Part shown: positions 50,640 through 58,998 of the stretch, one piece after another | Layout of the letters: each line of letters begins with the position of its first letter | Position numbering within the stretch: the stretch's first letter is position 1 | Assembly (NCBI GenBank): GCA_963769045.1 | Contig: CAVYKK010000014.1 | Location: 1-64,000, forward strand | From: Methanocella_A sp963769045 | GTDB taxonomy: Archaea > Halobacteriota > Methanocellia > Methanocellales > Methanocellaceae | Length of the DNA: 64,000 nt | Direction: 5' to 3' | Notes under the pieces: generated by a model | What the model was told of the DNA's origin: nothing | Seen by the model: the letters and a program-made list of their open reading frames with translations, nothing else | The model's database searches: none | Translations under genes and position numbers: made by a program

Positions 50640-52107
50640 TAATCACTTTAACGTTGGCGGGCTGCTTGACAATGCTGCCCATCTTGACGCCCACGAGATA
50701 GTCGAGGTTCTTCTCGGCTGCGATGTCCAGCATGCGCTGGGTGATCACGCCGTCGAAGACGACACTCTTTACGTCGCCGTTGGTTTCCTTGAGCGTGTTG
50801 GCCAGGTCGCGGACTGCGACGGTCTGGAGGACGTTCTTGTTGGCGTCCAGCAGCTTCGCGCTGAGGGTGCCGGAAAGCTCCTTCATGATGCCGTCGAACT
50901 CGCTGGGCTCCTTCTCCTTGCGGGGTGCGGGCTGTTCGCGGGGCTCGCGCTGCTCACGCTGCTCGCGTGGCTCTCTCCGCTCTTCCCTGCGGTCCTCACG
51001 GGGAGTGTACTCCCTGCGCTCTTCCCTGCGGTCCTCGCGGCGGGGGGCTTCCCTGCGTTCGGTGCCCTCTTCCGAGCCGCGCCTCAGGCTCTTGCGCCGA
51101 GGGGTCTCGCTGCGATCGGAACGTTCCCTGCGCTCCTCACGCTGGGGATACTCCCTCTGCGGCTGGGCTTCACGCTGCGGCTGTGCCTGCGGGGCCTCGG
51201 GCCTGGCGGCGAGCGCCTGTGCGGCCTCGCTCATCGGCTGGCCCTTGTCCTTCTCGCTGGACGGGGTGATCTGCTTGTTGCGCCTGCGCTGGGGCACTTC
51301 TACGACCTGCTCGACCGGGACCTTGCTGCGGAGTGCCTTGATGACCTCTTTCTGGGTCAGCTCCTCCACACCCTTGCCATCCGGCGCGCGGGCGACGAAG
51401 TCCACGTCGGCTACCTGGAGCAGTTCCTTGAGAATGAGCTCTCCGCCCCTGTCGCCATCGGTGAACACAGTCACGGTCTTCTTCTTGCTGAGCTCGGCCA
51501 CGAGCTGCGGGACATTGGTGCCCTCGACGGCGATCGCGTTCTTGATGCCGAACTTGAGCAGGTTAAGCACGTCAGCCCTGCCCTCGACGACGAGAATCGC
51601 GTCGGAGTCGAGCACGTTCGGGCCTGCCGGCAGGTTGTCGATGAAGGTGACTTCCTCGATCCGCACTGCCTGCTTGACAGCGTCGGTGATCTCCTGGCTC
51701 TCGGGAACGGTGTTGTCGAACATCTCGGTCAGGATGTGCTTCGCGCGGTCGATGATCTGCTTCCGCTTGGACGAGCGCACGTCCTCGATCTTCGTGACCG
51801 TGATCTTGGAAATGCACGGGCCCACGCGGTCGATGGTCTCCAGCGCCGCCGCAAGGATCGAGGTCTCGACCTTGTCCAGGCTGCTCGGGATGAGGATGTT
51901 GCCGCTCGACTTGCCATACTTAGAAGTAATATTAACTTCGATCCTGCCGATGCGGCCGGTCTTCTGCAGTTCGCGAAGATCCAGGTCCGCGCCGAGGAGT
52001 CCCTCGGTCTGGCCGAAAACTGCCCCTACCACGTCCGGGCGTTCGACGACGCCTTCGGCGCTGATATGAGCGTGAATTACATACTTTGTCGTGTCAGATT
52101 CTTCCAT
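50629..52107 (-). CDS. dnaG: Archaeal DnaG primase-like protein with Arg/Glu-rich insert
   Basis: Archaeal DnaG, a toprim protein found with the RNA exosome and possibly with primase activity. 492 residues. N-terminal DnaG-specific domain (TTKYVIHAHISAEGVVERPD), toprim core with AILVVEGRADVLNLLKFG and VFTDGDRGGELI, and a conserved C-terminal domain (VFDGVITQRMLDIAAEKN, VGVKMGS). Between them, about residues 300-400, is a low-complexity tract of EERR, REDRREERREY and EQREQREPREQ, which makes the protein longer than most archaeal DnaGs. The start at 52107 follows AGGAGTGAG. Confidence 0.95.
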   Translation of the reverse strand: MEESDTTKYVIHAHISAEGVVERPDVVGAVFGQTEGLLGADLDLRELQKTGRIGRIEVNITSKYGKSSGNILIPSSLDKVETSILAAALETIDRVGPCISKITVTKIEDVRSSKRKQIIDRAKHILTEMFDNTVPESQEITDAVKQAVRIEEVTFIDNLPAGPNVLDSDAILVVEGRADVLNLLKFGIKNAIAVEGTNVPQLVAELSKKKTVTVFTDGDRGGELILKELLQVADVDFVARAPDGKGVEELTQKEVIKALRSKVPVEQVVEVPQRRRNKQITPSSEKDKGQPMSEAAQALAARPEAPQAQPQREAQPQREYPQREERRERSDRSETPRRKSLRRGSEEGTERREAPRREDRREERREYTPREDRREERREPREQREQREPREQPAPRKEKEPSEFDGIMKELSGTLSAKLLDANKNVLQTVAVRDLANTLKETNGDVKSVVFDGVITQRMLDIAAEKNLDYLVGVKMGSIVKQPANVKVITSE

Positions 52108-52170
52108 TTTTCTCACTCCTGAGTCCCTGACACTTACGAAAACAGCCGGGTAATAAAAGGGGTCTGGTCG

Positions 52171-52250
52171 CATGTTTTTACATGCCTTGCATGTCTTACA
52201 TGCATTGCATGTCGACATGTCGCGCATGTCTTACATGCCCTGCATGTCAG
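52171..52250 (-). repeat. Tandem palindromic ACATGC...GCATGT repeats upstream of dnaG
   Basis: Read towards dnaG, about four ~18-base units occur in a row: ACATGCAGGGCATGTAAG, ACATGCGCGACATGTCG, ACATGCAATGCATGTAAG, ACATGCAAGGCATGTAAA. Each is a palindrome, ACATGC(N4-5)GCATGT. They end ~65 bases before the dnaG start. Regular spacing near two helical turns suggests an operator array, but a neutral tandem expansion is possible. The rest of 52108-52520 shows no gene. Confidence 0.7.
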
Positions 52251-52520
52251 TATGCTGTACTGGACCCATGGCGTGCCTGCATCTGCTGTACGCCATACGC
52301 TCATATAGATCCGCTAAACGACTGCGCACAAAATGGTGGGAGGCGCATGCCGTTTTTCGTGAAGTATGATGAATGGATGATTATTACCCTGACTATTGAA
52401 GTGTAGGGAACTGTTGTCTCTACTTTTCAATGGAATGCCACCGTCAACGGGCCTTCGTCATTAAAGCGAACAGGCATAGTTGATTCGGCTTATTGGCGTA
52501 CTATTGTGTGCGCTAGAGGT

Positions 52521-52934
52521 TTAATAATGTTGTGGTTTCGTGGAACAAACTTCCCGCAGCTTTTCCACGAAGCCGAAGAGGCTTTCCACGTCCTTGATGT
52601 CCTTCTTCAGCAGGCCTTTGAGCGACGTGCGGAGCGCATTGTCCGGCCGGGCACCGTCAGCCTCGAGGTACAGGGAAATCTGCTTCGCCACTTCCTCGCC
52701 GCGCTCGTCCCAGTCCGTCAGTATGATAACGTCTTTGCCCGATCGCGCCAGGCTTTCGGACAGGTTGAGCAGCTGCCGGTGGGATGTCATTAGCACCTCG
52801 CCGTTTATTCCCAGCCTGAACAGTGCCTCGACATCGCGCTTGCCCTCGACGAGGATAACCGCACCGCACAGCGCCCTGTCCGTCAGCTCGTCGATGACCT
52901 GCTCAATCCCGGCCAGACGCTCGCAGTCATCCAT
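52521..52934 (-). CDS. Small toprim-domain protein
   Basis: A 137-residue single toprim domain: AVILVEGKRDVEALFRLG (conserved Glu), ILTDWDERGEEVA (the DxD motif), as in RNase M5-like and archaeal toprim proteins. The toprim fold coordinates Mg for cleavage or ligation of phosphodiesters. Archaeal members are uncharacterised. It overlaps the UPF0235 gene by 8 bases and so belongs to its transcript. The nearby dnaG also has a toprim domain, but the sequences outside the core are unrelated. Confidence 0.85.
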   Translation of the reverse strand: MDDCERLAGIEQVIDELTDRALCGAVILVEGKRDVEALFRLGINGEVLMTSHRQLLNLSESLARSGKDVIILTDWDERGEEVAKQISLYLEADGARPDNALRTSLKGLLKKDIKDVESLFGFVEKLREVCSTKPQHY

Positions 52935-53244
52935 TCAGCCGACCCTCCAGGACTTTGGCCGCGGCTTCGGCGCTGACGCCTCTGACAAGGACGGATTTCC
53001 GGCTGTTCGTGGCACCCGAGGCAATCTCTACGCTCGTCGAAGGTACCTTGAAAATGTCCGATAGCGCTTTGATCAGCTCGTCGTTCGCCTTGCCCTTTTC
53101 CGGCTGGGCTTTCAGCCTGACCTCAATGCGCTTGCGCCAATGGTTATAGCCGCTGGGCACCTCGGCGCTCTTCGAGCCCGGGGACACCTCGAAGTCGATG
53201 ACAGCCCCATCCTTCGTGGCACGGATGGCCTCTTCAAAAGACAT
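52927..53244 (-). CDS. UPF0235 (YggU/DUF167) family protein
   Basis: A 105-residue UPF0235 protein: GAVIDFEVSPGSKSAEVPSG, KRIEVRLKAQPEKGKANDEL, IASGATNSRKSVLVRGVS. This small alpha/beta fold is widespread but without firm function. The start at 53244 is set by the family N-terminus; the frame remains open further upstream to 53334. First gene of a two-gene transcript with the toprim protein. Confidence 0.88.
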   Translation of the reverse strand: MSFEEAIRATKDGAVIDFEVSPGSKSAEVPSGYNHWRKRIEVRLKAQPEKGKANDELIKALSDIFKVPSTSVEIASGATNSRKSVLVRGVSAEAAAKVLEGRLNG

Positions 53245-53607
53245 CAATGAACGTAGGATAGTGACGATAAAAGCGTTGCGGTTTCCTGTTCCATCGGGCT
53301 GAGAAAATAATGAAAGGTAATATCCCCTGGCCACTAACTCCGGGAGATCATCCTCATATGAGTAATCTCGCTGTCCTTCCCAGTTACCCTCGCGGCCGGG
53401 GTTAAATATTCCGCATTGAGGTTGTCTTGTCCCTCACAGATAGGTAACCCATTAACTCGGGCAAGGACCTTACAACACGGATGTGTGATTTGGCTCCCAT
53501 TATGCACAGACGATCACAATATCATTAACTGATGAATTCACGCCCGTCCTCGTAGAGAGCAGGATATACTGTAGTGTGCGAGCATATAAAGGTTTTGATG
53601 CGACGTT
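53245..53607 (-). promoter_or_regulatory. Upstream region of the UPF0235 transcript with a strong TATA-like box
   Basis: Reading on the minus strand, ACCTTTATATGC at about 53582-53594 is a good TATA box, but it is ~340 bases before the UPF0235 start. The interval therefore might hold a small non-coding RNA or a long leader. A 32-codon frame (MGAKSHIRVV and onward, about 53404-53502) lies inside it; I do not assert it is translated. No tRNA or known RNA was recognised. Confidence 0.4.
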
Positions 53608-54954
53608 TCAGGCTGCCTCGGCCGTTTTTTTCTTCTGGGGCCGGCTGGCATACCCTTTCCCGCGGATGAGTTGCCCGGAGCCCCGCTTCGCGTAGAACTC
53701 TTTCCCGTCGAGTATTACGTTGCCGCGCAGCATGACGGCCTTCGGGAAGATGGCCTCAAAGCCCTCGTAGGGTGTCCAGCCTGCCTTGCTGTGCAGGCTG
53801 GCTGCAGTAATCGTGCTTACTGCGCTCATATCGACGAATATGAAGTCCGCATCGTATCCGCGCGCTAACCGGCCTTTCCCGGCGATGTCGAAGATCATCG
53901 CCGGGTTCGCGGAGGTCATGTCGATTAGCCGCTGCAGTGACAGCCTGCCGTCAGCCATGGCTTTCAACATCAGCGGCATCATGGTCTCCACCCCGGGGAC
54001 GCCTGCCGGCGCCTCTTTGACCGGCAATTTTTTCTCGTCTGCCGTGTGAGGCGCATGGTCCGATGCCAGCACCTCGATGGAGCCGTCGTTGATGGCTTTC
54101 CACAGTGCGGCAATGTCTTTGTCGCTGCGGATCGGCGGGTTCATTTTGGCCCGGGCACCGAGTCGTTTCCAGTGGCCCATGTTCAGCATCAGGTGGTGAG
54201 GGGTGACGTCGCAGGTGATCCCGGCCTTGCTGATCATCTCCACGGACTTTGCCGTACTGATATGGGTAATGTGCATGGCGACCTTAGTCTCGCGCTGCAG
54301 CTCGACAGCTTCGGCCACGGCGTTAATCTCCGATTCCCGCGGCCGCATCTGCGAGTAGACCGATGCAGACGTGTCGTTCTTCAGCGTTTTCTTCAGCTGC
54401 TCGTGCAGGGCCTCGTCCTCGGCGTGGATGCTGGCCGTCGCCCCGAGCGCAGCGATCACCTTCAGCGCCTCCCGCAGGGACTCTGCGTCCAGGCCCATGC
54501 CTCCGGTGCTGTGAGCCATGAACACTTCCCCGAACGCCAGCACGCCTAGCTCCCACAGCCTCGGCAGCCGCCTCAGGTTGCCTGATACGCCGCCGTTGAT
54601 GGCGAAGTCGATCATGCAGCGGTTCTTCGCCACTGCCCGCTTGACCTCGAAGGACTCTTCGTCTACGGTGGGCGGGTCAGTATTGGGCATGTCGACCACT
54701 GTAGTGACACCGCCGTAGATCGCCGCCCTGGAGCCGGTCAGCCAGTCCTCTTTCTCCTCCTGGCGGAGGTCGCGGAAGTGGACGTGCGTATCAATGGCGC
54801 CCGGCATGACGAGCATGCCATGGGCATCAAAGGTCTCGGCGCCCTTCAGTATCTTGGCAATGCGGCTGATCTTCCCCTCGTCGATGCCAATGGAACAGGA
54901 TATGATCTCACCGTCCAGGAGCGCCCTCGCGTTCTCCACTACCAGCCTGTGCAT
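53608..54954 (-). CDS. pyrC: Dihydroorotase
   Basis: Third step of pyrimidine synthesis, cyclising carbamoyl aspartate. 448 residues, class I amidohydrolase. Metal site and motifs: MPGAIDTHVHFRDL (HxH), VTTVVDMPNT, the histidine in HITHIST, CDVTPHHLML, MNPPIRSDKD (substrate Arg/Asn) and the catalytic Asp in VLASDHAPHT. A basic tail, RPQKKKTAEAA, ends it. Monocistronic; convergent neighbours absent. Other amidohydrolases such as allantoinase are less likely given NPPIR. Confidence 0.95.
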   Translation of the reverse strand: MHRLVVENARALLDGEIISCSIGIDEGKISRIAKILKGAETFDAHGMLVMPGAIDTHVHFRDLRQEEKEDWLTGSRAAIYGGVTTVVDMPNTDPPTVDEESFEVKRAVAKNRCMIDFAINGGVSGNLRRLPRLWELGVLAFGEVFMAHSTGGMGLDAESLREALKVIAALGATASIHAEDEALHEQLKKTLKNDTSASVYSQMRPRESEINAVAEAVELQRETKVAMHITHISTAKSVEMISKAGITCDVTPHHLMLNMGHWKRLGARAKMNPPIRSDKDIAALWKAINDGSIEVLASDHAPHTADEKKLPVKEAPAGVPGVETMMPLMLKAMADGRLSLQRLIDMTSANPAMIFDIAGKGRLARGYDADFIFVDMSAVSTITAASLHSKAGWTPYEGFEAIFPKAVMLRGNVILDGKEFYAKRGSGQLIRGKGYASRPQKKKTAEAA

Positions 54955-55101
54955 AATGGTAGAGACTGCCTGCCGGGATAAATAGATTTTTACAGGAGCG
55001 TTTATTTCTATATATTTTACGAAATTACAGTATAAAAGATAAAAATTTAATATCAGGTATTGCAGATCGGCATGTATAAAAATGATAGTTCGTTATAGAC
55101 T

Positions 55102-55122
55102 AACTATATAGAATATATAGTT
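55102..55122. promoter_or_regulatory. Perfect inverted repeat upstream of the phosphate transporter
   Basis: AACTATATA(GAA)TATATAGTT is a perfect 9-base palindrome with a 3-base centre, ~75 bases before the transporter start and embedded in an A/T-rich promoter (TATATATAG follows). A candidate operator overlapping or beside the TATA box, possibly for phosphate control. Confidence 0.5.
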
Positions 55123-55194
55123 ATATATAGCAAGGGTTATAGGGAATCGCAGAGCAATGTGTTCCGGACTTAGAGAGCATACCGGGGCTGACAA

Positions 55195-56199
55195 ATGGAT
55201 CCTTTCCTTCTGATGGTCATAGCAATTCTCGTTGCACTGGCTTTCGACGTGATGAACGGTTTCCACGATACCGCTAACTCCGTGGCCACGGTCATATACA
55301 CGAAAGCGCTGCCACCACAGGTGGCCATCGGCATCGCGTCGATCATGAACATTGTCGGGCCGTTCCTGCTCGGCACGGCCGTAGCTAAAATTATAGCTAC
55401 CAGTATCATACCAATCGAATTCCTTTCTATCAAAATTGTTATCGGTGCCCTGATGGGTGCCATTGCCTGGGACCTGCTCACCTGGTATTACGGGCTACCC
55501 GTAAGCTCCTCACACGCGTTGATCGGCGGCCTGGTCGGCAGCGGCATCACCGCGGTAGGCCTGGGCGGCATCAAGTGGAGTGGGCTTGAGACGGTTTTAC
55601 TGGCGCTGCTCGTGTCGCCGATCGTGGGCATCATCCTCGGCATGGTCATCATGTTCCTGGTGGGCCGGTTCGTGATATCACGGCTGGGCCGTAGTCGCAG
55701 TAATTCGATTTTCAAAAAGATACAGATAATCTCGTCGGCATGCGTCAGCCTGACACATGGCTCGAACGATGCACAGAAGACCATGGGTATCGTGGCTATG
55801 TTCGTGGCCGTCACCTACGGCTATGATAAAATCGTCATCGAGCCATGGATGGTACTCGCTTGCGCGCTCGCCATCGGACTGGGCACTGCCCTGGGCGGCT
55901 GGCGCATCATCCGGACGCTGGGCGAGAAGATCGGCAAAGAAGAACTTTCCCCGTCGCAGGGGTTCGCCGCCGAGACAGGAACGGCTATTACCATTGCGGT
56001 TGGCTCACATTTGGGCGCACCTATAAGTACCACCCACGTATTATCTTCTAGCGTTGTCGGCACTGTAATGGTCGGCGGTATAGGTGTCCTGAATAAGAAC
56101 GTCGTAGTGAACATCCTGACGGCCTGGGTGCTCACCATACCGGTCGCCGCCGTTGCAGCTGCCATCTCATACTACGTATTAACCCTGGTGGGAATATGA
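55195..56199 (+). CDS. pit: PiT-family inorganic phosphate transporter
   Basis: A 334-residue secondary phosphate transporter, H+ or Na+ coupled, with about ten membrane helices. PiT signatures appear twice, as in the family's inverted repeat: FDVMNGFHDTANSVAT at the start and CVSLTHGSNDAQKTMGI in the second half; the YGLPVSSSHALIGGLVG and GAPISTTHVLSSS pair is the other conserved set. The stop overlaps the next gene in ATGA. Low-affinity or constitutive phosphate uptake is the likely role. Confidence 0.95.
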   Translation: MDPFLLMVIAILVALAFDVMNGFHDTANSVATVIYTKALPPQVAIGIASIMNIVGPFLLGTAVAKIIATSIIPIEFLSIKIVIGALMGAIAWDLLTWYYGLPVSSSHALIGGLVGSGITAVGLGGIKWSGLETVLLALLVSPIVGIILGMVIMFLVGRFVISRLGRSRSNSIFKKIQIISSACVSLTHGSNDAQKTMGIVAMFVAVTYGYDKIVIEPWMVLACALAIGLGTALGGWRIIRTLGEKIGKEELSPSQGFAAETGTAITIAVGSHLGAPISTTHVLSSSVVGTVMVGGIGVLNKNVVVNILTAWVLTIPVAAVAAAISYYVLTLVGI

Positions 56200-56885
56200 C
56201 AGACCCTCTACGATCGATAATGAACCTCTTCGCGAAGTCGCCGTTCAAGCCGCTCACCGAACACGCGGAGAAGGTCAAGCTGACCGTCGCCAAAATGGAC
56301 GAGGCCGTGAAGGCGTACGTCGATGGCGCGGACCCGGCCAAAATCAAGGCGATGTACCTGGAGATCAGCGATCTGGAGCACCAGGCGGACACCGTGAAGA
56401 ACAACATCCGCACGCAGCTCCCGTCCACGCTGCTCATGCCGGTAGACCGGACCGACATCCTCTCGTTCCTGAAGCAGGAGGACGACGTCGCCAACAGCGC
56501 CGAGATGGTGGCCGAAATGCTGACCATCCGGCCCATCACGCTGCCGGCCCCGGTGAAAGAGCAGATCCTCAAAATGGAGGACGCAGTGGTCACGACGGTC
56601 AACGAGCACGTCGAGGCCGTAGAAAAGATCGTCGACCTGCTGGACTCGTCGTTCTCGTCGAAGCGCGTGAAGGATATCCAGGAAATCATCGCCAAGGTGG
56701 ATACTCAGAAACACCAGGTGGACATCATCCGCCGCAAGGCCATGAAGACCGTCTACGAGAACGAGAAAGACCTCGGCGCCGTCAACATTTACATCCTGAT
56801 CAACATTATCGAGGAACTCTCCTGGGTAGCCGGCCACGCGGAAAGCTCGTCCGACCGGATGAGGCTGATTACTGCCAAACGCTGA
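56196..56885 (+). CDS. DUF47 / TIGR00153 PhoU-like phosphate-transport accessory protein
   Basis: A 229-residue all-helical cytoplasmic protein of the DUF47 family, relatives of PhoU. It contains repeated acidic helix motifs: ISDLEHQADTVKNNI, LMPVDRTDILSFLKQEDDVANSAEMVA, VDTQKHQVDII and NIIEELSWVAGHAESSSDRM. Translationally coupled to the PiT transporter (4-base overlap), the usual pairing, and thought to regulate the transporter. E/D-rich segments probably bind metal ions. Confidence 0.93.
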   Translation: MTDPLRSIMNLFAKSPFKPLTEHAEKVKLTVAKMDEAVKAYVDGADPAKIKAMYLEISDLEHQADTVKNNIRTQLPSTLLMPVDRTDILSFLKQEDDVANSAEMVAEMLTIRPITLPAPVKEQILKMEDAVVTTVNEHVEAVEKIVDLLDSSFSSKRVKDIQEIIAKVDTQKHQVDIIRRKAMKTVYENEKDLGAVNIYILINIIEELSWVAGHAESSSDRMRLITAKR

Positions 56886-56980
56886 TGGTTATTGCCAGGC
56901 CCGGGCAATAGTGCAGGCCCCTGCGGTCGCCTCGCGCGCGTGCGTACGACCGACCGCCCGGGCAACAAATTTTTTTTAAT

Positions 56981-57601
56981 TTACTTCGGCACTTCGCACT
57001 TGTCGACGGCGCGGTCGATCTGCACCTCGAACACGTCGCCGCCCGGCTCCTTTTCCGCGAAAATCTGCCCGGTGAAGGTGTACACGTTCGTCCCGTCGTC
57101 TACCCACATGTCCGGCATGAGACCGGCCTTGATGCACGCGCCTTCCAGAAACTCTTCCGGCCCCCATCGCTGCTCGACCGGCACCTGCGGCAACAGAAGG
57201 CCACGGTACAGCCCGCGCTCGATGATCAGCCCGTCCCGCCCGATCCGGATATTCTTCGGGCGATCGGCCGGCTTCACACGGAGTAATTCCGGCTCGGAAA
57301 GCACGGTCACCTCGATGTCGATGTCGTTCAGTTCCGCTGTCCTGACCCGAGGAAACCGGGGATCCTGGGTGGCAGCCTGCACGGCCGCGTCCACGATCGC
57401 CTTGCCCAGCGGCAGGTCCGGGTAGGGGTAGCCGATGCATCCCCGCAGGTCGCCCAGCGTCTTCAGCGTGACGAACACGCCGCCCAACTCGTCGAACGCC
57501 CCGGGCAGCTCTACTTTTGGGACCTTATTCGTCCGGACAAACTCCTCGATCACTTTACGGGCCGTTTTTACCGCAATGGTGCCTTCTTCCAGGCTAAGCA
57601 T
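56981..57601 (-). CDS. AMMECR1 family protein
   Basis: A 206-residue protein of the conserved AMMECR1 family. The invariant LRGCIGYPYPDLPLGKAIVDA is present near residue 55, followed by AATQDPRFPRV, the DIDIEVTVLSEPELL strand and RDGLIIERGLYRGLLLPQVP. Archaeal AMMECR1 proteins are structurally known, but their reaction is not. Usually near MEMO1-like genes; none adjoins here. Its divergent neighbour is the RNase P RNA. Confidence 0.93.
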   Translation of the reverse strand: MLSLEEGTIAVKTARKVIEEFVRTNKVPKVELPGAFDELGGVFVTLKTLGDLRGCIGYPYPDLPLGKAIVDAAVQAATQDPRFPRVRTAELNDIDIEVTVLSEPELLRVKPADRPKNIRIGRDGLIIERGLYRGLLLPQVPVEQRWGPEEFLEGACIKAGLMPDMWVDDGTNVYTFTGQIFAEKEPGGDVFEVQIDRAVDKCEVPK

Positions 57602-57770
57602 GATTCCTTGTACGTGTTATGGACTGAAAAATGTGGTGATCATAAGTACCATATGAAAATTAACATGCTGAAAACGGTCAGGGCAGCTACCGGCCGGGCG
57701 GCTGCACGCGCGCGCGGGCGCATTGGAGGACGAGGCTGTTATCGATCTGTCTGACATCACTGCAGCAATA

Positions 57771-57782
57771 TTTATATATAAA
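57771..57782 (+). promoter_or_regulatory. TATA box of the RNase P RNA gene
   Basis: TTTATATATAAA at 57771-57782, about 30 bases before the start of the RNA. Confidence 0.7.
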
Positions 57783-57811
57783 CTCCGGGCATGTATAACC
57801 AGAAAACGAAA

Positions 57812-58125
57812 CCGTGAGAGAGGAGGGACGGCTGCCGCCCGTTTACGGGTGAGGAAAGTCCCCCCACCGCCTGGACACACAAATGTCTGCAAGGGCATAC
57901 GGCGAGAGTCGTGGCAATGTCACAGAAACGCTACGGCCGCGCGTCAATGCGATGATTCGGCAACGATGAGGTCGCGCGCAGGCCGATGAAACGGTCAATC
58001 CTTGTGGGTGCAAGCTGAAGCGGGCCTATCCGGAAGTCCAGTCCCGGCCCCGGTTATAGCGCATAGATGAATGCCGTCGGCCTTCGGGCCATGAACATAA
58101 GGGGGCTTACTACCCTCACTCACGG
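57812..58125 (+). ncRNA. rnpB: RNase P RNA (archaeal type)
   Basis: The catalytic RNA that removes tRNA 5' leaders. Conserved block GGTGAGGAAAGTCC at about 57847-57860, the 3'-domain block AGATGAATGCCGTC at about 58064, and closing ends CCGTGAG (57812-57818) and CTCACGG (58119-58125) that pair. Hairpins between include GCCGCCCGTTTACGGGT. About 314 bases, normal for euryarchaea. Ends are inferred from the terminal stem. Confidence 0.93.
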
Positions 58126-58308
58126 TCTTGCGTTTTATCGCGATCATTACGGATGATTTTCTGTAAGCAGGCACAAAACGATATAACCGCAAGGGCACAG
58201 ATTAGCGGTGACAGATTCGTTCGGCAGCCTGGCGAACGATTATTTTGCATAAAATTGAGTAAGTTATTTAGTGATTGGTGCTTACCTACAGTATGGTCGA
58301 CGGATGCT

Positions 58309-58998
58309 ATGCACAGGTACTATCTGGGCTTGAAGGAGCTTGACGAAGAAATCGGCGGCATCGAGGGCGGTGCCAATATCATGCTCATCGGCCCGGCCAT
58401 GTCCGGTAAGACAGCTGTGCTCAACAGCATTATGTCCTGCGGGCTGCAGAAGGAAGAGGCTGTTATCCTTGTTGAGACACGCATACCCGGGGCCGACGCG
58501 CTCGCCCGGCTGAAGCCGCCCGAGAGCTCGTTTATCGGTGTCGTCGACTGCGTGGCCCGGACGCTGGGCGTCAACGTGAAGGATGCGCCCCGTATCAGGC
58601 ATGTGTCGAGCCCTGTGGACCTGACGGGCATCGGCGTACGGGTGGGCCAGCTCATGGAGGACTCCGGCCAGACTGGCAACTCCGACACCCTGCTGTGCAT
58701 CGACTCGGTATCGACCATGCTGATGTATTCGAATCTCCAGTCAGTGTTCCGTTTCCTGCATGTCATGGCGGGACGGGTCAGCATGCACAAGCAACTGGGG
58801 ATATACGTCATGGACGAAGGCATGCACGACGGCCCGACCATAGCCACGCTCAAGCAACTGTTCAACGCAGTCCTGCAGGTGAAAGTCGAAGAGGACCGCA
58901 CCTTCATCAGGGCGATCGGGCTTACGTCCCGCCCCACGAAGTGGCTGGAGTACGAGATTGTCGACGATATGGCCAGGATCAGGAGAGCGGATGATTAA
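58309..58998 (+). CDS. RecA-superfamily (KaiC/RAD55-like) ATPase
   Basis: A 229-residue single RecA-like domain. Walker A is IGPAMSGKTAV at about residues 27-37, the first beta strand before it is EGGANIMLIG, and Walker B-like TLLCIDSVSTML lies near residue 128. It is similar to archaeal KaiC-like ATPases that regulate motility, sensing or polarity. The start at 58309 is taken because the domain opens there; the frame is open from 58153. Its stop overlaps the next gene by 8 bases, so it is translationally coupled to the pseudo-KaiC/GTPase fusion. Confidence 0.85.
   Translation: MHRYYLGLKELDEEIGGIEGGANIMLIGPAMSGKTAVLNSIMSCGLQKEEAVILVETRIPGADALARLKPPESSFIGVVDCVARTLGVNVKDAPRIRHVSSPVDLTGIGVRVGQLMEDSGQTGNSDTLLCIDSVSTMLMYSNLQSVFRFLHVMAGRVSMHKQLGIYVMDEGMHDGPTIATLKQLFNAVLQVKVEEDRTFIRAIGLTSRPTKWLEYEIVDDMARIRRADD

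Noticed and set aside
53404..53502. 32-codon frame upstream of UPF0235
   Set aside because: Too short, no ribosome site and no family; kept only as part of the unassigned interval.
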